From the NCBI RefSeq assembly GCF_000005505.3, contig NC_016131.3, positions 49,151,355 to 49,215,354 on the forward strand: 64,000 bases of DNA. Reading direction: 5' to 3'. The first letter of the stretch is position 1; each line of letters begins with the position of its first letter. This document shows, one piece after another, positions 1 through 10,385 of this stretch. The notes beneath the pieces were generated by a model that searched no databases, was not told where the DNA came from, and saw only the letters and a program-made list of their open reading frames with translations. The position numbers and the translations under genes were made by a program. The stretch is from Brachypodium distachyon. Lineage: Eukaryota > Streptophyta > Magnoliopsida > Poales > Poaceae.

Positions 1-353
1 TGTGTGCAAACCTTGTTGGACGGTCATCACCTGTACATGCATGAATAATTTCATATCAATAATTAACATATATCATTATACATGTTTTGCGAGTTTCATA
101 TATACCAATAGTATCTAGCTATATCATATATGCAGAGAGAGTTTCATGTCAATACTAATATCTATCATTATTACCTTGTGAAATACATGTAGTACTGTAG
201 TGCATGCTAGTATATATTAGACTATTAATATTAGTTGCTGCATGAAAACTGAAGTACTCCAGCATTTACTCCTGCATACTTGATGTATAATGCATATGCA
301 TATGTACTCACGAGGAGGAACCCGGAGAGGAGTGACAACATATTTGATCTCAT
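1..353 (-). CDS. 5' end of a gene for a small secreted protein, cut by the window edge
   Basis: Minus strand. Exon 1 is 312-353 and encodes MRSNMLSLLSGFLL, ending at a strong GTGAGTA donor in phase 0. A good acceptor (TGTACAG) lies at 31-33, and the next exon (30 down to 1) continues in frame as VMTVQQGLHT. Together these read like a hydrophobic N-terminal signal peptide interrupted by an intron. A TATA box sits about 55 bp upstream of the ATG. The rest of the protein lies outside the window, so the family is unknown; small cysteine-rich or other apoplastic proteins often have this layout. The start is the first ATG downstream of the TATA box. The splice model is inferred, not proven. Confidence 0.45.
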
Positions 354-939
354 ATTGCAAGCTCTTGATTTCTGATCTTGTCTCTAAGCTTGCTAATGCG
401 CATCGAGTATTTATAGGCTGGTTAGGACCGAGTGCCTAATGACATTAATAGGCTCATGACGTGTCCAATCCGATCGAGATTTTCTTTTTTGAAAGAGAGG
501 GTCCTCCCTCTTTATATCGTTTACTTTATTAGAAACCAATCAGTTACTACAAGGAGAGGCTCAGAAAAGAAGCTAACCGGCAGCAGTCCGATCCGATCAG
601 ATCAGAGATGAGATTGGTTCTTACGAAGCTGGCTCAACTACAATTGAGGAATATATGCTCATGAAAAAGCAGGAAACATTTTGTTTATTATGTTTTATTT
701 TTGTAAAAACTCATTAGAAAAAACCTATGACATGAAAATTTAGGAGCGCATTCGCGGGCAATATGGAAACGATATGATGATCGGATTTTCAACGGAAAAT
801 ATGCATCACTTCTTTAGATGGTCGACAAGCTTCAAAAGTAGTTTCTTTTTAATAAATTCGGTGAAACTATAAAGAAAAAAAGGCTTAGGTCAACAAAGCT
901 AGAACATCATGTAAAAAGAAACGGAGAGACCGAGTAGTA
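354..939. other. Intergenic stretch with a possible retroposon end
   Basis: Upstream DNA of the left-edge gene. From about 487 a T-run is followed by GAAAGAGAGGGTCCTCCCTC and AT-rich sequence, which resembles the poly(A)-side end of a minus-oriented LINE or SINE. No coding region was seen. Confidence 0.3.
408..415 (-). promoter_or_regulatory. TATA box of the left-edge gene
   Basis: On the minus strand the sequence reads CCTATAAATACTCG, with TATAAATA at 415-408. A CACGTC element and an ATTGG (inverted CCAAT) lie 40-70 bp further upstream. The spacing to the ATG at 353 suits a plant core promoter with a short 5' UTR. Confidence 0.5.
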
Positions 940-1032
940 CTCCTCCAATCCATAAAAAGTGTCACCCATTTTGTACTAAATTAATTAATAAAAAATTTGT
1001 ACTAAGTGGGTGACACTTTTGATGAATCGGAG
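940..1032. mobile_element. Stowaway-type MITE, 93 bp
   Basis: The two ends are inverted copies for about 38 bp. The left begins CTCCTCCAATCCATAAAAAG, and the right, read in reverse, begins CTCCGATTCATCAAAAGTG; both contain GTGTCACCCA. TA dinucleotides flank it at 938-939 and 1033-1034. The end sequence and TA duplication are typical of Tc1/mariner-related Stowaway elements of grasses. Confidence 0.8.
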
Positions 1033-1034
1033 TA

Positions 1035-1910
1035 TTAGTTTTTGTTTCTGTAACAATAATGCTGGGGTGGGGCTACCCTGCTCGCTTATTTGTTGTACTG
1101 AACTATCTTGCTTGCTCACCCTTCAGTGTCTTGACTTGGCATGTATCACGGGTTTCAAAGTCTATCTATTTTTCCATTTGATGCAGCCAACCTAGCTAAC
1201 CTCCATGAGCTCAGGTAATTAAGCATGTTGATTTTTTCCCAAATTAAATTAAATTAAGCAGGTTGATTTAATAAATATCACGTGGTCGCTAGATGATATC
1301 GACAAACAAGATGTCCACACTCCAACCACCAATGATAGACGGGTACTTGAACCAGGATAGAACAAAAATATCGCGTGGTCTTTTGTTCCTATAAAATACT
1401 TCATTTTGTCCTTCTAGTTAAAGGCTGCCGTTTTGGACAGCAGCGCGCAGAGTCTTCGAAATACAACTGCAACTACAGTGTGCCTACAAATCTAAAAAAT
1501 TGTGTGTATGAAAGTCCTTTTCGAGACAATTCACACGTATGATACATCTTCGAGTATCCAGTCTGAATATTCGTAAGGATACTCATAGGTGAACTTTACA
1601 GGAAGAAACTTAAACAGTGCTCACTGTACATAGTCTAGCTATCGGAAACGGTACGCTCACTGTACATAGTGGATCTAGATCGGAATATATCGATTGTGTA
1701 CCTGCCAATGGTTGTTGATACAAATATCTATGACCCCACAATACTTTGGGCTGTTGACCATACAACACTTTTTAGCAAAATCATTAAATATAAGTGTAAC
1801 TTGGTGTAAAAAAAAAGAAAAAACTAGGTAAATCTTTTACAATATAATGTGTATTTGACATCACATGGTTTGAGTCCTGGCACCGCTACTGAATTTATAT
1901 GTCCATATAG
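1035..1910. other. Intergenic stretch, no gene seen
   Basis: AT-rich DNA without a credible coding region. A 15-bp direct repeat, GCTCACTGTACATAG, occurs near 1619 and 1650. Near 1869 GGTTTGAGTCCTGGC is weakly box-B-like and might mark an old SINE, but no box A or target duplication was found. Confidence 0.4.
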
Positions 1911-1919
1911 GATAAGAAA
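1911..1919. repeat. 9-bp target duplication, left copy (GATAAGAAA)
   Basis: The identical nonamer occurs at 2577-2585, directly outside the other end of the element. Nine bases is the duplication length of Mutator-like transposons. Confidence 0.85.
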
Positions 1920-2576
1920 GAGTAAAATGCACCCGAAGTTTCTATTCTTTCACGAAGGTGTCAAATAGGTCCATAATCTTTGAAAATGCCTGTTTATGTC
2001 CTCATTGTTTGTTAAGTGGTTCATCCCAAGTCCCTCGCCTGCATGAGCACCTCCGGCCGCATGACGTGGCTGCCACCTAGGCTTTTGGGCCACATGTCAG
2101 GTGACGATGTGGCATTGCAATCTTACAGAAAGCCCCCCACACCTATTCTCCTCTCATTTTGCGACCATCTGGGATCTCCAGTGCAGCGGCTGCTGCTGGT
2201 GGCGGCGCCACAGCTCCTGCCCTCCTTCCTCTCTATCGCCGATGAACTCTTGGCGCAGGCGGTTAGGGTTGGCGGCGGTTGGCACAGGCAAAGGAGAGGA
2301 TGCGGGGGAGAACTGGAGAATGGATGGGTGGACCGCGAAATGCAACAGACTTGCACGCGGGGGTTTTCTGTAAGATTGCAACGCCACGTTGTCGCCTGAC
2401 GTGTGGGCCCAAAGCCTAGGTGGCAGCCACGTCATGCGACCGGAGCTGCGGATACATGCGAGGGACCTGGGATGAACCGCTTAACAAACAATGAGGACCT
2501 AAACGTGCATTTTCAAAGATTAGGGACCTATTTGACACCTTCACGAAAGAATAGGGACCTCGGGTGCATTTTACTC
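1920..2576. mobile_element. Non-autonomous Mutator-like element with long TIRs, possibly a Pack-MULE
   Basis: Terminal inverted repeats of about 220 bp (1920 to about 2138, and about 2357 to 2576). They begin GAGTAAAATGCACC and end with its complement GGTGCATTTTACTC. The 9-bp target duplication GATAAGAAA is perfect. The roughly 215-bp interior is GC-rich, unlike the AT-rich surroundings, and looks like captured 5' leader or coding sequence (GGCGGCG and CTGCTG runs). Short reading frames in the TIRs are by-products of the inverted repeats. There is no transposase, so movement would need an autonomous partner. The family call rests on the TSD length and long TIRs. Confidence 0.85.
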
Positions 2577-2585
2577 GATAAGAAA
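2577..2585. repeat. 9-bp target duplication, right copy (GATAAGAAA)
   Basis: Perfect match to 1911-1919. Its last bases run into the first unit of the 2586-2721 tandem repeat. Confidence 0.85.
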
Positions 2586-2721
2586 GATAGTGTACATGTC
2601 ATGGGCCATAGGGTGACCTGTCCAATCTCTTGGAAAGATAGTGTACATGTCATAGGGTGACCTGTCAAATCTCTTGAAAGATAGTGTACATGTCATATGG
2701 TGACTTGTCCAATTTTTTGAC
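2586..2721. repeat. Tandem repeat, three units of 43-51 bp
   Basis: Each unit begins GATAGTGTACATGTCAT and continues through GGTGAC(C/T)TGTC. Units start at 2586, 2637 and 2680; the first carries about 8 extra bases. The array abuts the Mutator-like element. Confidence 0.8.
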
Positions 2722-3215
2722 CTTATTATCATACTCTCCAGTTGGAATTATTTCTTAAAAGTGGTTAACTTGGATCTATCTACTCCATCTGCCCATTTTT
2801 AGTGGCACAGATGTAATTTAGGATTTACCTTTGATCATCAGTTGACAAATAATATGTACTACTAGAATACCGTCTCAAGTTTTTTTTTGAATGCAAATCA
2901 CTGGTATAATTTTGTGGTACGCAATGTACACATTGTTAGCCTATGTATTTATCAAAATTTCCTGCAAAAAAGTGACGCTGAAAGTTGAACCCCGAAGAAA
3001 TAACAGTTGTATATAGTACGACGTGAACATTAGGCTGTTATAATAATAGTACTCTGTTAATTCTTCCAAAACAGATACGGCTTAGAAGTGGACACAACCT
3101 CCATTATACAACCCCCCGCAAAAAAACCCCCCTCTAATATGCAACTATATATTTATTGAGATTGTGAGATGCTACCTACCCGTTGATAGTTGCTAGCTAT
3201 TAGGCCTGATCTCTG
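2722..3215. other. Intergenic stretch, no gene seen
   Basis: AT-rich. TACTCCATCTGCCCATTTTTAG near 2793 resembles one end of a Stowaway MITE, but no matching second end was found. Confidence 0.35.
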
Positions 3216-3667
3216 ATTCTTGAATGTGGCCACCCAACATGAAAGCAACTCCTGCTCTGGTTGTCTTGTCTTACATGCAAATGCAATGCTGCAGGGACCC
3301 GGGAGAAAGATGCATACACGTGTGCAACCAAAGTCTCAATTATCACGTGGGAGTAGTTAAGATGACGCTGTTCTCACGAAGCACAAGCACGACCTGAACA
3401 AGAGAAATTACTAGCAAGCTAGTAAAAAAAATGTGGTTCTTGTCGAAACAATCATGCATATTTTTTATGATTATTGTCAGCTCGATCTAACTCGCTTGGT
3501 TCCTCCCCGGAGTGTCCACTACATTTTAAAAATTGGTTTTATTTGGGTTATACATGGATGCGAAGCTTAGAATGCTTATTCTGATTGGGGCGGAAACACC
3601 ATGGTCGTTATGGATATGCACAAATGATTCGGTGTTTAGTGACGAATAGGAAGAAATTTTTATCTCT

Positions 3668-4100
3668 GTTGCGGGTTATATACCTGACGAGGAAATGACC
3701 CTTCGGATCCTCAGCCTTCGTATACCTGCTAGGCTACTACAGCTCAACAGGAGGCCTACACGAAGGCCCATCGAGTATACGAAGCCCGAGTACCTTAAAT
3801 TGCGGCTCAAGCTAAGGAACGCAATCTAAGCATACCCAAAATGTACTGATCTGATTGTAACCAATCTGATTATCACGTCCGAGACCTAACCATATAAGGC
3901 TAGGAGGGGAGATCGGGAAGGGATCATCCTTTTTCTACTGGCCAGATCCCATCTGCGCTACATAGCCTCAGAGCTTTTCTGTAACCTTGATCAATACAAA
4001 ACACTAAAGCAGGACGTAGTGGCGTTACCTCCCTGAGGGCCCCGAACCTGGGTAATCTTTGTGTCCCCTAGAGGTTGCTGGTGTACTCCGTGCTCTCGTT
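3668..4100 (+). mobile_element. LTR-retrotransposon LTR remnant
   Basis: Starts near TGTTGCGGG. It contains leader-like text typical of grass LTRs: ACCATATAAGGCTAGGAGGG, then GCAGGACGTA, then CCCCGAACCTGGGTAA. The same GCAGGACGTA...CCCGAACCTGGGTAAA block recurs at about 62906-62960. No polyprotein and no clear target duplication were found. About 4300-4440 ends in AATAAAG and an A-run, so a second retroelement 3' end may be joined here. Confidence 0.45.
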
Positions 4101-4457
4101 AGTCGAAAACCTTCTAGTTTGTGTATTGCCATGGTAGCCCCTCGACAATACTTGGTTCCATACCGGGTCTATGCTCCAAAAGCTAGAGGCCATGGAGTGT
4201 GTAGTGACTACATGCGGCCAATTGGTGGGGCGGCGGCCAGTCTCCGAATTCATGGAGCTCTTCTAAAGAGTGTTTTTTTTCTCCGTGTTTTGCGACAGAA
4301 TGTTTACTTTCAATTTTGATCGGGACTTCGGTCGGGTTGTGTGCATTGTCATGTAGAGGCATGAAGTGTCTTGTGTGGTATATACTGTTTTGATTCGTTC
4401 ATTCGTTCACAGTCAATAAAGTTGTGTTTATCGGGAAAAAAAAATCTAAATTAAATA

Positions 4458-4530
4458 CTTCCCTGTCCGGAAATAAGTGACTTGGATTTGCTTAAGATTC
4501 TCATCCAAGTCAGTAATTTCCGTACGGAAG
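4458..4530. mobile_element. Short Stowaway-type MITE, 73 bp
   Basis: The ends CTTCCCTGTCCGGAAATAAG and (reversed) CTTCCGTACGGAAATTACTG are inverted copies, flanked by TA at 4456-4457 and 4531-4532. The interior is an imperfect hairpin with CAAGTCA on both arms. Confidence 0.65.
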
Positions 4531-4929
4531 TAGTATGAGTTCTCACATGTGATTCATAGACATTTGAGTATTATTGATTTCCAAATCCAAAATTTGCAGT
4601 TCTCACCTATGGTGAAGACATCTCAATATTTCTTTCGCATAAGTCTGAGTTATTCACACCGATGATCAAGACTTGTCGGCCCTGTGTACTGATTATTCGG
4701 CTCCTAAATTAAGTTGTTGAGGGAGACGTCGGATCCATTTTTAAAAAAAAACGTACGCCATGACTAATATACACATGGATGATGGAAGGTTTTATATATA
4801 GTGTACACATGGGAAGAAACTGACCTAATTAACAAATAGCAGTAGGTGCCACCTAAAGCAAACGCTGTCATGCATAGCTAGAGTGAGGATTTCTTCGAGC
4901 ACAGAGAGAGAATGAATTCAATCCGGTTT

Positions 4930-5225
4930 TTGTCATGTACTTTGAAGGAGGGCGATCTTAGCGGACGACTCATCTACACTTGATGGGAGGGTCTGAAAGG
5001 AGCGCAATAGGAGGATCTTCAAGGGGACGGCTGCCACGGCACTGCTTGTGGATCACTTAGCGTGGGAGGACTACCAGGGTATCACTAAGGCGCGCTCTTC
5101 GGACCCGGCAGATTAGCTCTCCTTGATCTTCTTGCTTTTTTATTTCTTTGTTTTCTCCTCCTTTTGGGCGAACTTTGTGACACAAATTACCCCTATTTAA
5201 TGAAATTTCCCAAATCTTATCTCTC
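4930..5225 (+). mobile_element. LINE 3'-end fragment
   Basis: In one plus frame the sequence reads KERNRRIFKGTAATALLV. This is the W..WKERNxRIF motif found at the C-terminus of the LINE reverse transcriptase region (zf-RVT neighbourhood). It is followed by an untranslated tail with T-rich sequence and AATGAAA. It is 5'-truncated and has internal stops. No target duplication was identified. Confidence 0.6.
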
Positions 5226-5918
5226 ATTTAGCGAAACAGTTGCCAATATTTACCCTTTCTAATTTTTTCCTCTTCATCTGTAATAACTTAACTACGGGTC
5301 GGCTTCGTGTGACACATCGGATGCATGGGAGAGGATGGCGACGCCATGGTCGAAACTCGAGAAAGCGACGACAAAAGAGAACTGTGATGCGGAGGAGGAA
5401 CCACCAGAAGTCCTTCCATCATCAACCACCGTACCCATGGGCCATGGATGGATGTCATGCCACCGTACTAGAAGTCGGCAAGATGTTTCCATCTTTACAC
5501 TTGAGCCTCTGCGCGGGCCGCGTTAGCCTCCCTTCCAGCCCAATAGGCCCAATCATACAAGAAGAGGAAGCACCCCTCCTTCCCTCCCTACCAGCCCATT
5601 AGGCCCAGCCCACGAAAGAATAACGCCTGCTTCCCTATCCCGAGCGGCCGAGTCCCTTCTTCCCGATTCGAAGCCTGCAGCTGCAAGCCGCCGGCCTCAT
5701 GATTTCTCAAGAACCGAAATTTCTGAAAACCCGAGGAGCAGTTCAGTTAAACCGAATGCACAGGCCTCAAGTATATATGGAAATTTGCTGCTGCGAAACT
5801 TAAGTTCCCTATAATATGATGACTATTTGACAGAGCAGTACTATTAGCACATGGTATAAGTGAAGATCAGTGCAATGTCGATCCATTAATTGTAGCAGCA
5901 GCAGCAGTTGAATTGGGA
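5226..5918. other. Region downstream of the pectin acetylesterase gene
   Basis: Holds the presumed 3' UTR and terminator of the minus-strand gene. A more GC-rich stretch (5290-5700) has only overlapping, unrecognised short frames. No domain was identified. Confidence 0.4.
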
Positions 5919-8690
5919 TTAGGAAGGCAACTGGGTGCTGCATGTTGGGTTGCACGGATACTCGCAGTCAATCTGTTTTACTCCTGACCGGCTTCTCCCA
6001 AAATGCCAATCCCCAACTGCCTCTGCGATACTCTGCTCAAATCAGAATATATCAACAAAAGTTAATTAAAACCAGATTCCTTTTTCTTGTGATCACCGAT
6101 CAAATTAATTAGTACTAATGTATGGTACTGTACCTTGTTTTGTAGCCTTGGGGAGATTGGTGAATCCCATGAGATTCTAAATGGTGTTTGGCAGTGGGTG
6201 AAGCATGAGTCGATGAACAAACCCCAGTCCTCCTTATCTTGCACAACCTTCAAATCATTCACCAATGTCTCCCTGAATCCTATATGTATACTACACATAT
6301 CAAGGGTGTTTCAGAGAACTAAAATGATACTACAAACCGTCAAACTGCCAAGTTAATGCCAGAGGGAAAATTAAAGGTTTGTCAGTATCCAACCATGGAG
6401 AGCTTCAATTTGTGTGGGGTTGCATTCTCGGATGTTAGCCTTGCAGGTCAACCATGACTTTTCAGGAGAGGTTTCATCTGGTACAAGAACATTCTGTATC
6501 TGCGGGTTGATCGACAAGGATCATATGAAAACATAAATAGTAGTCAGTTTTATGTGCAATCGAAATAAAAATGATTAAACTAATAATAAAAACTTGACAA
6601 GTCCATGCATCTATGCACAATCAAAAAAGATTAATCAACAGACACTTTTATGTAATCACCTGCCAAGAATCATATCCAGAGTTGAGAATAAACGTGGGGG
6701 TGTTGATGCTCTTGATAACCTCAGCAGGAAAGAAACACTGGGAGCATATATACATGGGTTAATTATTTATGTCAACAATTTAACATGATAATTCTCCTTA
6801 ATAATCAATATTTTAGTATATAACTAATTAATTAACAATGCAATGGAGAATTATTGTGTACAGAGTACGAAGCAAATAAAATTAGAAATGGCTTACATCT
6901 GTCGGTTCCTTCTTTGCAAGGCAGTCCTTGGGCAAGACTTTTCTAACATTCTGGGATAAATTAATTCAGCAAAAATAAATAAAATTGAAGACTCAACGAC
7001 AATGCATATATGAGTGGTGTTGTCTTAATTAACTGAACCATGTGGATATGAAAAATCACCTGGAGATGAACAACCCCACTGAACACGGAGCGGATGAACC
7101 TTTCTCCAGAAATATCCTTTCTGCCGAAGAAAATGTACCGTAATTAGCAAGAAAAAACAGTATAGCGCTAGTGCTATATACTCAAAATATGTTTGTTTCT
7201 TGTATATTTATTTATAAAAGCATGTGGTCATACATGTCAAGGAAAAATCCAGCATCAGAAAAACATTTAACAGGAACCGTTTGAGGAAACCGTGCACTGA
7301 AATTATCACAGTGCAGGAGCACAGCTAGACCACCAGAAGAGCAACCTGCAAGGAGGGCCTGACATGATCATCAGGTTTCACATGCATGGTTAGTTTATAG
7401 CTCTCAATCGTTGGAATCTCAAGAAATTTTATATTAAGTATGACCTGTTTAGCGTTGGCAAGTCCTTTCTCCATGAGTTCATCGATAACCGCTTCCCAGA
7501 TGCGCAACCCTCTGAAGAAAAGCTTGGTTCCGTCCTATAATAGACCATTCGCTAATTCATTCATAACAATATAGCATATCAATGTAATTAATAAATCAAC
7601 TACTAATTAAGTTTTATCAGATGTCCCTGAAAGGACAAAAAAATAATTTAAGTTGGCAACTTGCTTATAAGACGAGAACAACTGATTCACGATGTAAGTG
7701 ATTTACAAAATGGATGCACTCTTTAAAGCAATATTTTGAGCATATCATTTTTTTAAGTATGTTGTTTCAAAGAAAAATAATTATTCATTATGAAAATGAG
7801 AAAATATGTTTCATGACAATCTGGTAATACCACATTAATTGTCCATTTCAGACATTCCTTATGCCAAACGTAAAATGTTTGACTAGCACAAATTATAAAA
7901 CCTTCTGCATTACGGTCGGATATAGTAGATCCGACAGAAAATAACCTACCTGATCTTCACCCTCTGCATCCCCAGAAAATGATGCCCCGTCGCAGTACCG
8001 TATGAAAACTTTGTTCCAGTTGTAGAAATCTAGTTAACAATCAGTGCACCGATCAGAATTAGTGCAAAATCAACACGATTAAAAGCTCGATTTGATCCTC
8101 AAAACCATAAGAACAAATGATGACAGAACATTTCTGCTTAATTACCTGAATTTTGTCTATGGTCATTACTGAAAATCCCAGGCAGCTGTACCGCTTCTAT
8201 CAAGTTAGAGGAACCAAGGCCGGACTTTTTGTGTTTTGAACAACTCTCTATGGTGTCGCACCATCCTCCTCCCTGACAAACATTGAAGTAATTACTCTCT
8301 TTGTCTTAAAATAGATCGCATTTTATAATTTACACGCATGGTCTCCAATGAGTAACTTTGACCACAAATCCTAGCATGAACAAGTGAAAAATCATATCCA
8401 TTGAAACTACGGATGATGGATGACCTCTAGATAGACAAGCCAGTTGTAGCGTCCAGAGCCGAAGCCTCTGTCCAGTTGATAAGCCGGCGGGCTTCCATCC
8501 AAGCACACTGAAATTAGATGTGTAATTGGACTCAGCTAAGAAGACCTGCAGTAATTGACCCATCATCTATCCATCTACATTACATACCTGCGCCTTTCTC
8601 TGTCGCGCCGGCGAGGAGGGTTAGCTCCGGCGGCGGCGACGCCATGGCCACGGTGGCCAGGAGCAGGAGCAAAAGCCAATCGGTCGCCAT
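5919..8690 (-). CDS. Pectin acetylesterase (CE13, Notum-like), 12 exons, apparently intact
   Basis: A secreted esterase that removes acetyl groups from pectin in the cell wall. Exons on the minus strand: 8588-8690, 8425-8507, 8146-8272, 7950-8029, 7445-7534, 7234-7358, 7060-7120, 6897-6950, 6660-6737, 6394-6499, 6134-6279 and 5919-6032. They total 1167 nt, giving 388 aa without a stop, and every junction has GT and AG with matching phases. Residues 1-20 form a leucine-rich signal peptide. Family landmarks: [59 protein letters not shown] and the C-terminal CNPTC. The expected triad is Ser168 (GCSSG), Asp264 (GYDSW) and His302 (LHG). The length is normal for the family. Start: the ATG at 8690 opens the signal peptide. 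Function is assigned from the family; expression is unknown. Confidence 0.93.
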
Positions 8691-9079
8691 TGCCGTGGAC
8701 AGAGGCTGCTGGCTCTCTCTTCGCTGTTTAATCCTCCCTAATTTGCTGAGCAGACAAATTAATTAACAAACCCAGCGATTTACAGTATGTTCTTAGGCTA
8801 GCATGCATGTTAGAGTAACATGCTTGTCATCGATCGCATCCATCAATTTTAATTTTTTTTCTTTATCTCGAGTCAGAGTGGTCAGTGGTGACAAACTGGC
8901 AATATTTATTTTCATAAAATTTCTGAGACATGTCTTGTTAAAATAATTAATCCCACCAACTTCTTTACAAAAATTTCAAATGGCGACAGGGCGGTTCAGA
9001 CATTTCTGAGTCAAGAGTGGTTCTGGCAACAGACAGTCATGTGGAAGACAGAGGTCAGTCATAGCAGGAGGGTGTATTT
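8691..9079. other. 5' flank of the pectin acetylesterase gene
   Basis: Upstream DNA of the minus-strand gene. No clear TATA box was found; GTTAATTAAT lies about 70 bp before the ATG. The duplication unit begins at about 9080. Confidence 0.35.
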
Positions 9080-10380
9080 CATGAAGTTCAGTTTGCCAAA
9101 CTTGCACAATAGCTTGCATCACACTGTTCAAGCTTGAGTGTACAAAGCAGTACAAATATAGGCCCGGCGACAAATGGATAATACTAGTAAGTAAAGCATG
9201 TATATTGAAATTTACACATAGTAGAAATTAGGCTGATGATGCTGTCATCATTCACAGAACGGTGCAGAATTCCTGGGACTGGAAGCTGCTGGAGAAAAAT
9301 AGGATCTGACATCAAGTTGATCAGTTCCATTGGTGAAGAGAATCATTGGATAGTCGTCTAGGCAAAGCCGCAAAGGAGGCAAGGGAAGCAGCTAGGGCCA
9401 GCAGGAGCTCCGGAAATGGTGCGACTTCCAAATAACTCCCTGTCTGATCTCCGGAAAGACGTCGTAGCACTGAAAATGATGTTGTAGCTTGCTCTAATAT
9501 CACGTGAACATTGGACTGACAGAGATGATTTTTGGACGCCTAATCATTAATTCTGCCTGAAATATTGCACAGGTGTTAGTTACTGTCGTCATGACTGAAT
9601 TTTTTGAAATGGCTTCAACTGATTAAACAGCCTAACATTGATGGTAGAAGAAATATATACGTACCGGAATGGCTTAGTGGTGCATCTTGTGTACTCCATT
9701 GGATCTTCATCGTCCCTCCGGAGAGAATTAAGGAGCCTTCGTAGTACAAACAGGGGTGTACTGTAAACATACATGTCAACAAGTAAGAACTCAATACAAT
9801 GTCAGGGATTGTAAGTAGAGAACATGTAACTATAGAAAACGAGATGTTTGCTGAACTCGATACCATTATCAGTATGACACTTGAGATGCGCTTGGATTGT
9901 CGAGGAATCACAAACCACCGTTGGATCCTGCAGCTTCCAGCTTCACTCCAGATCATTCAGTTACTTGACATTGCTACCAATACTGCGGTCTTGCTCGATT
10001 CACAACAGAGGATGCTTGAGATGTTCGCTCACTTCAACTTGAGAGGCCCTCTGCTCAAATCTCATAGTTGCTCAGTTCGCAGTCAGTAGCTGCCGAGTCT
10101 TATCTTTCCGCTCGAGTAGGTGCGATGGTAGCGCTGAACCGAAAGGAAACCCTAACAAAAATGAAACAGAGAGAGGGAGATTTGAGGTATATATTGGAGA
10201 CTCACAAGTCAGCGCCAGGTAGACGATGGAGAAGAAACCATGGGAATGAGCAGCGTCAGCATGAATTGTATGTGTGTAGCAGATCATCTTGGCTGTTTGA
10301 GAAAAAAGAAAGAGATGAATTGTAAGTGCATATAGTAGCAGATCACTCTCTAGTAGAAATTAGTAATGGAAAATTTAAAG
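9080..10380. other. NLR 1 downstream block, no recognised gene
   Basis: Partly conserved with about 16540-17850, including GATTAAAC(A/C)G(C/T)CTAAC, which lies before an exon-like tract in both copies. Conservation suggests 3' UTR exons or a lost 3' gene part, but no domain was recognised in any frame. Confidence 0.35.
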
Positions 10381-10385
10381 AGAAG

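Larger units (their letters stand above)
3216..4690. repeat. Decayed copy of the NLR upstream region
   Basis: Two parts match DNA upstream of NLR 1. About 3216-3380 (with ATGTGGCCACCCAACATG and GGGAGAAAGATGCA) corresponds to about 14690-14830. About 4560-4690 (with TTCTCACCTATGGTGAA and GAGTTATTCACACC) corresponds to about 14970-15090. The space between the two parts is filled by an LTR remnant and a MITE. This suggests a third, now gene-less, copy of the NLR duplication unit. Confidence 0.55.

Noticed and set aside
2016..2435. Overlapping frames on both strands of 60-130 codons
   Set aside because: They lie in the inverted terminal repeats of the Mutator-like element; mirrored peptides on both strands are a by-product of the inverted repeats.
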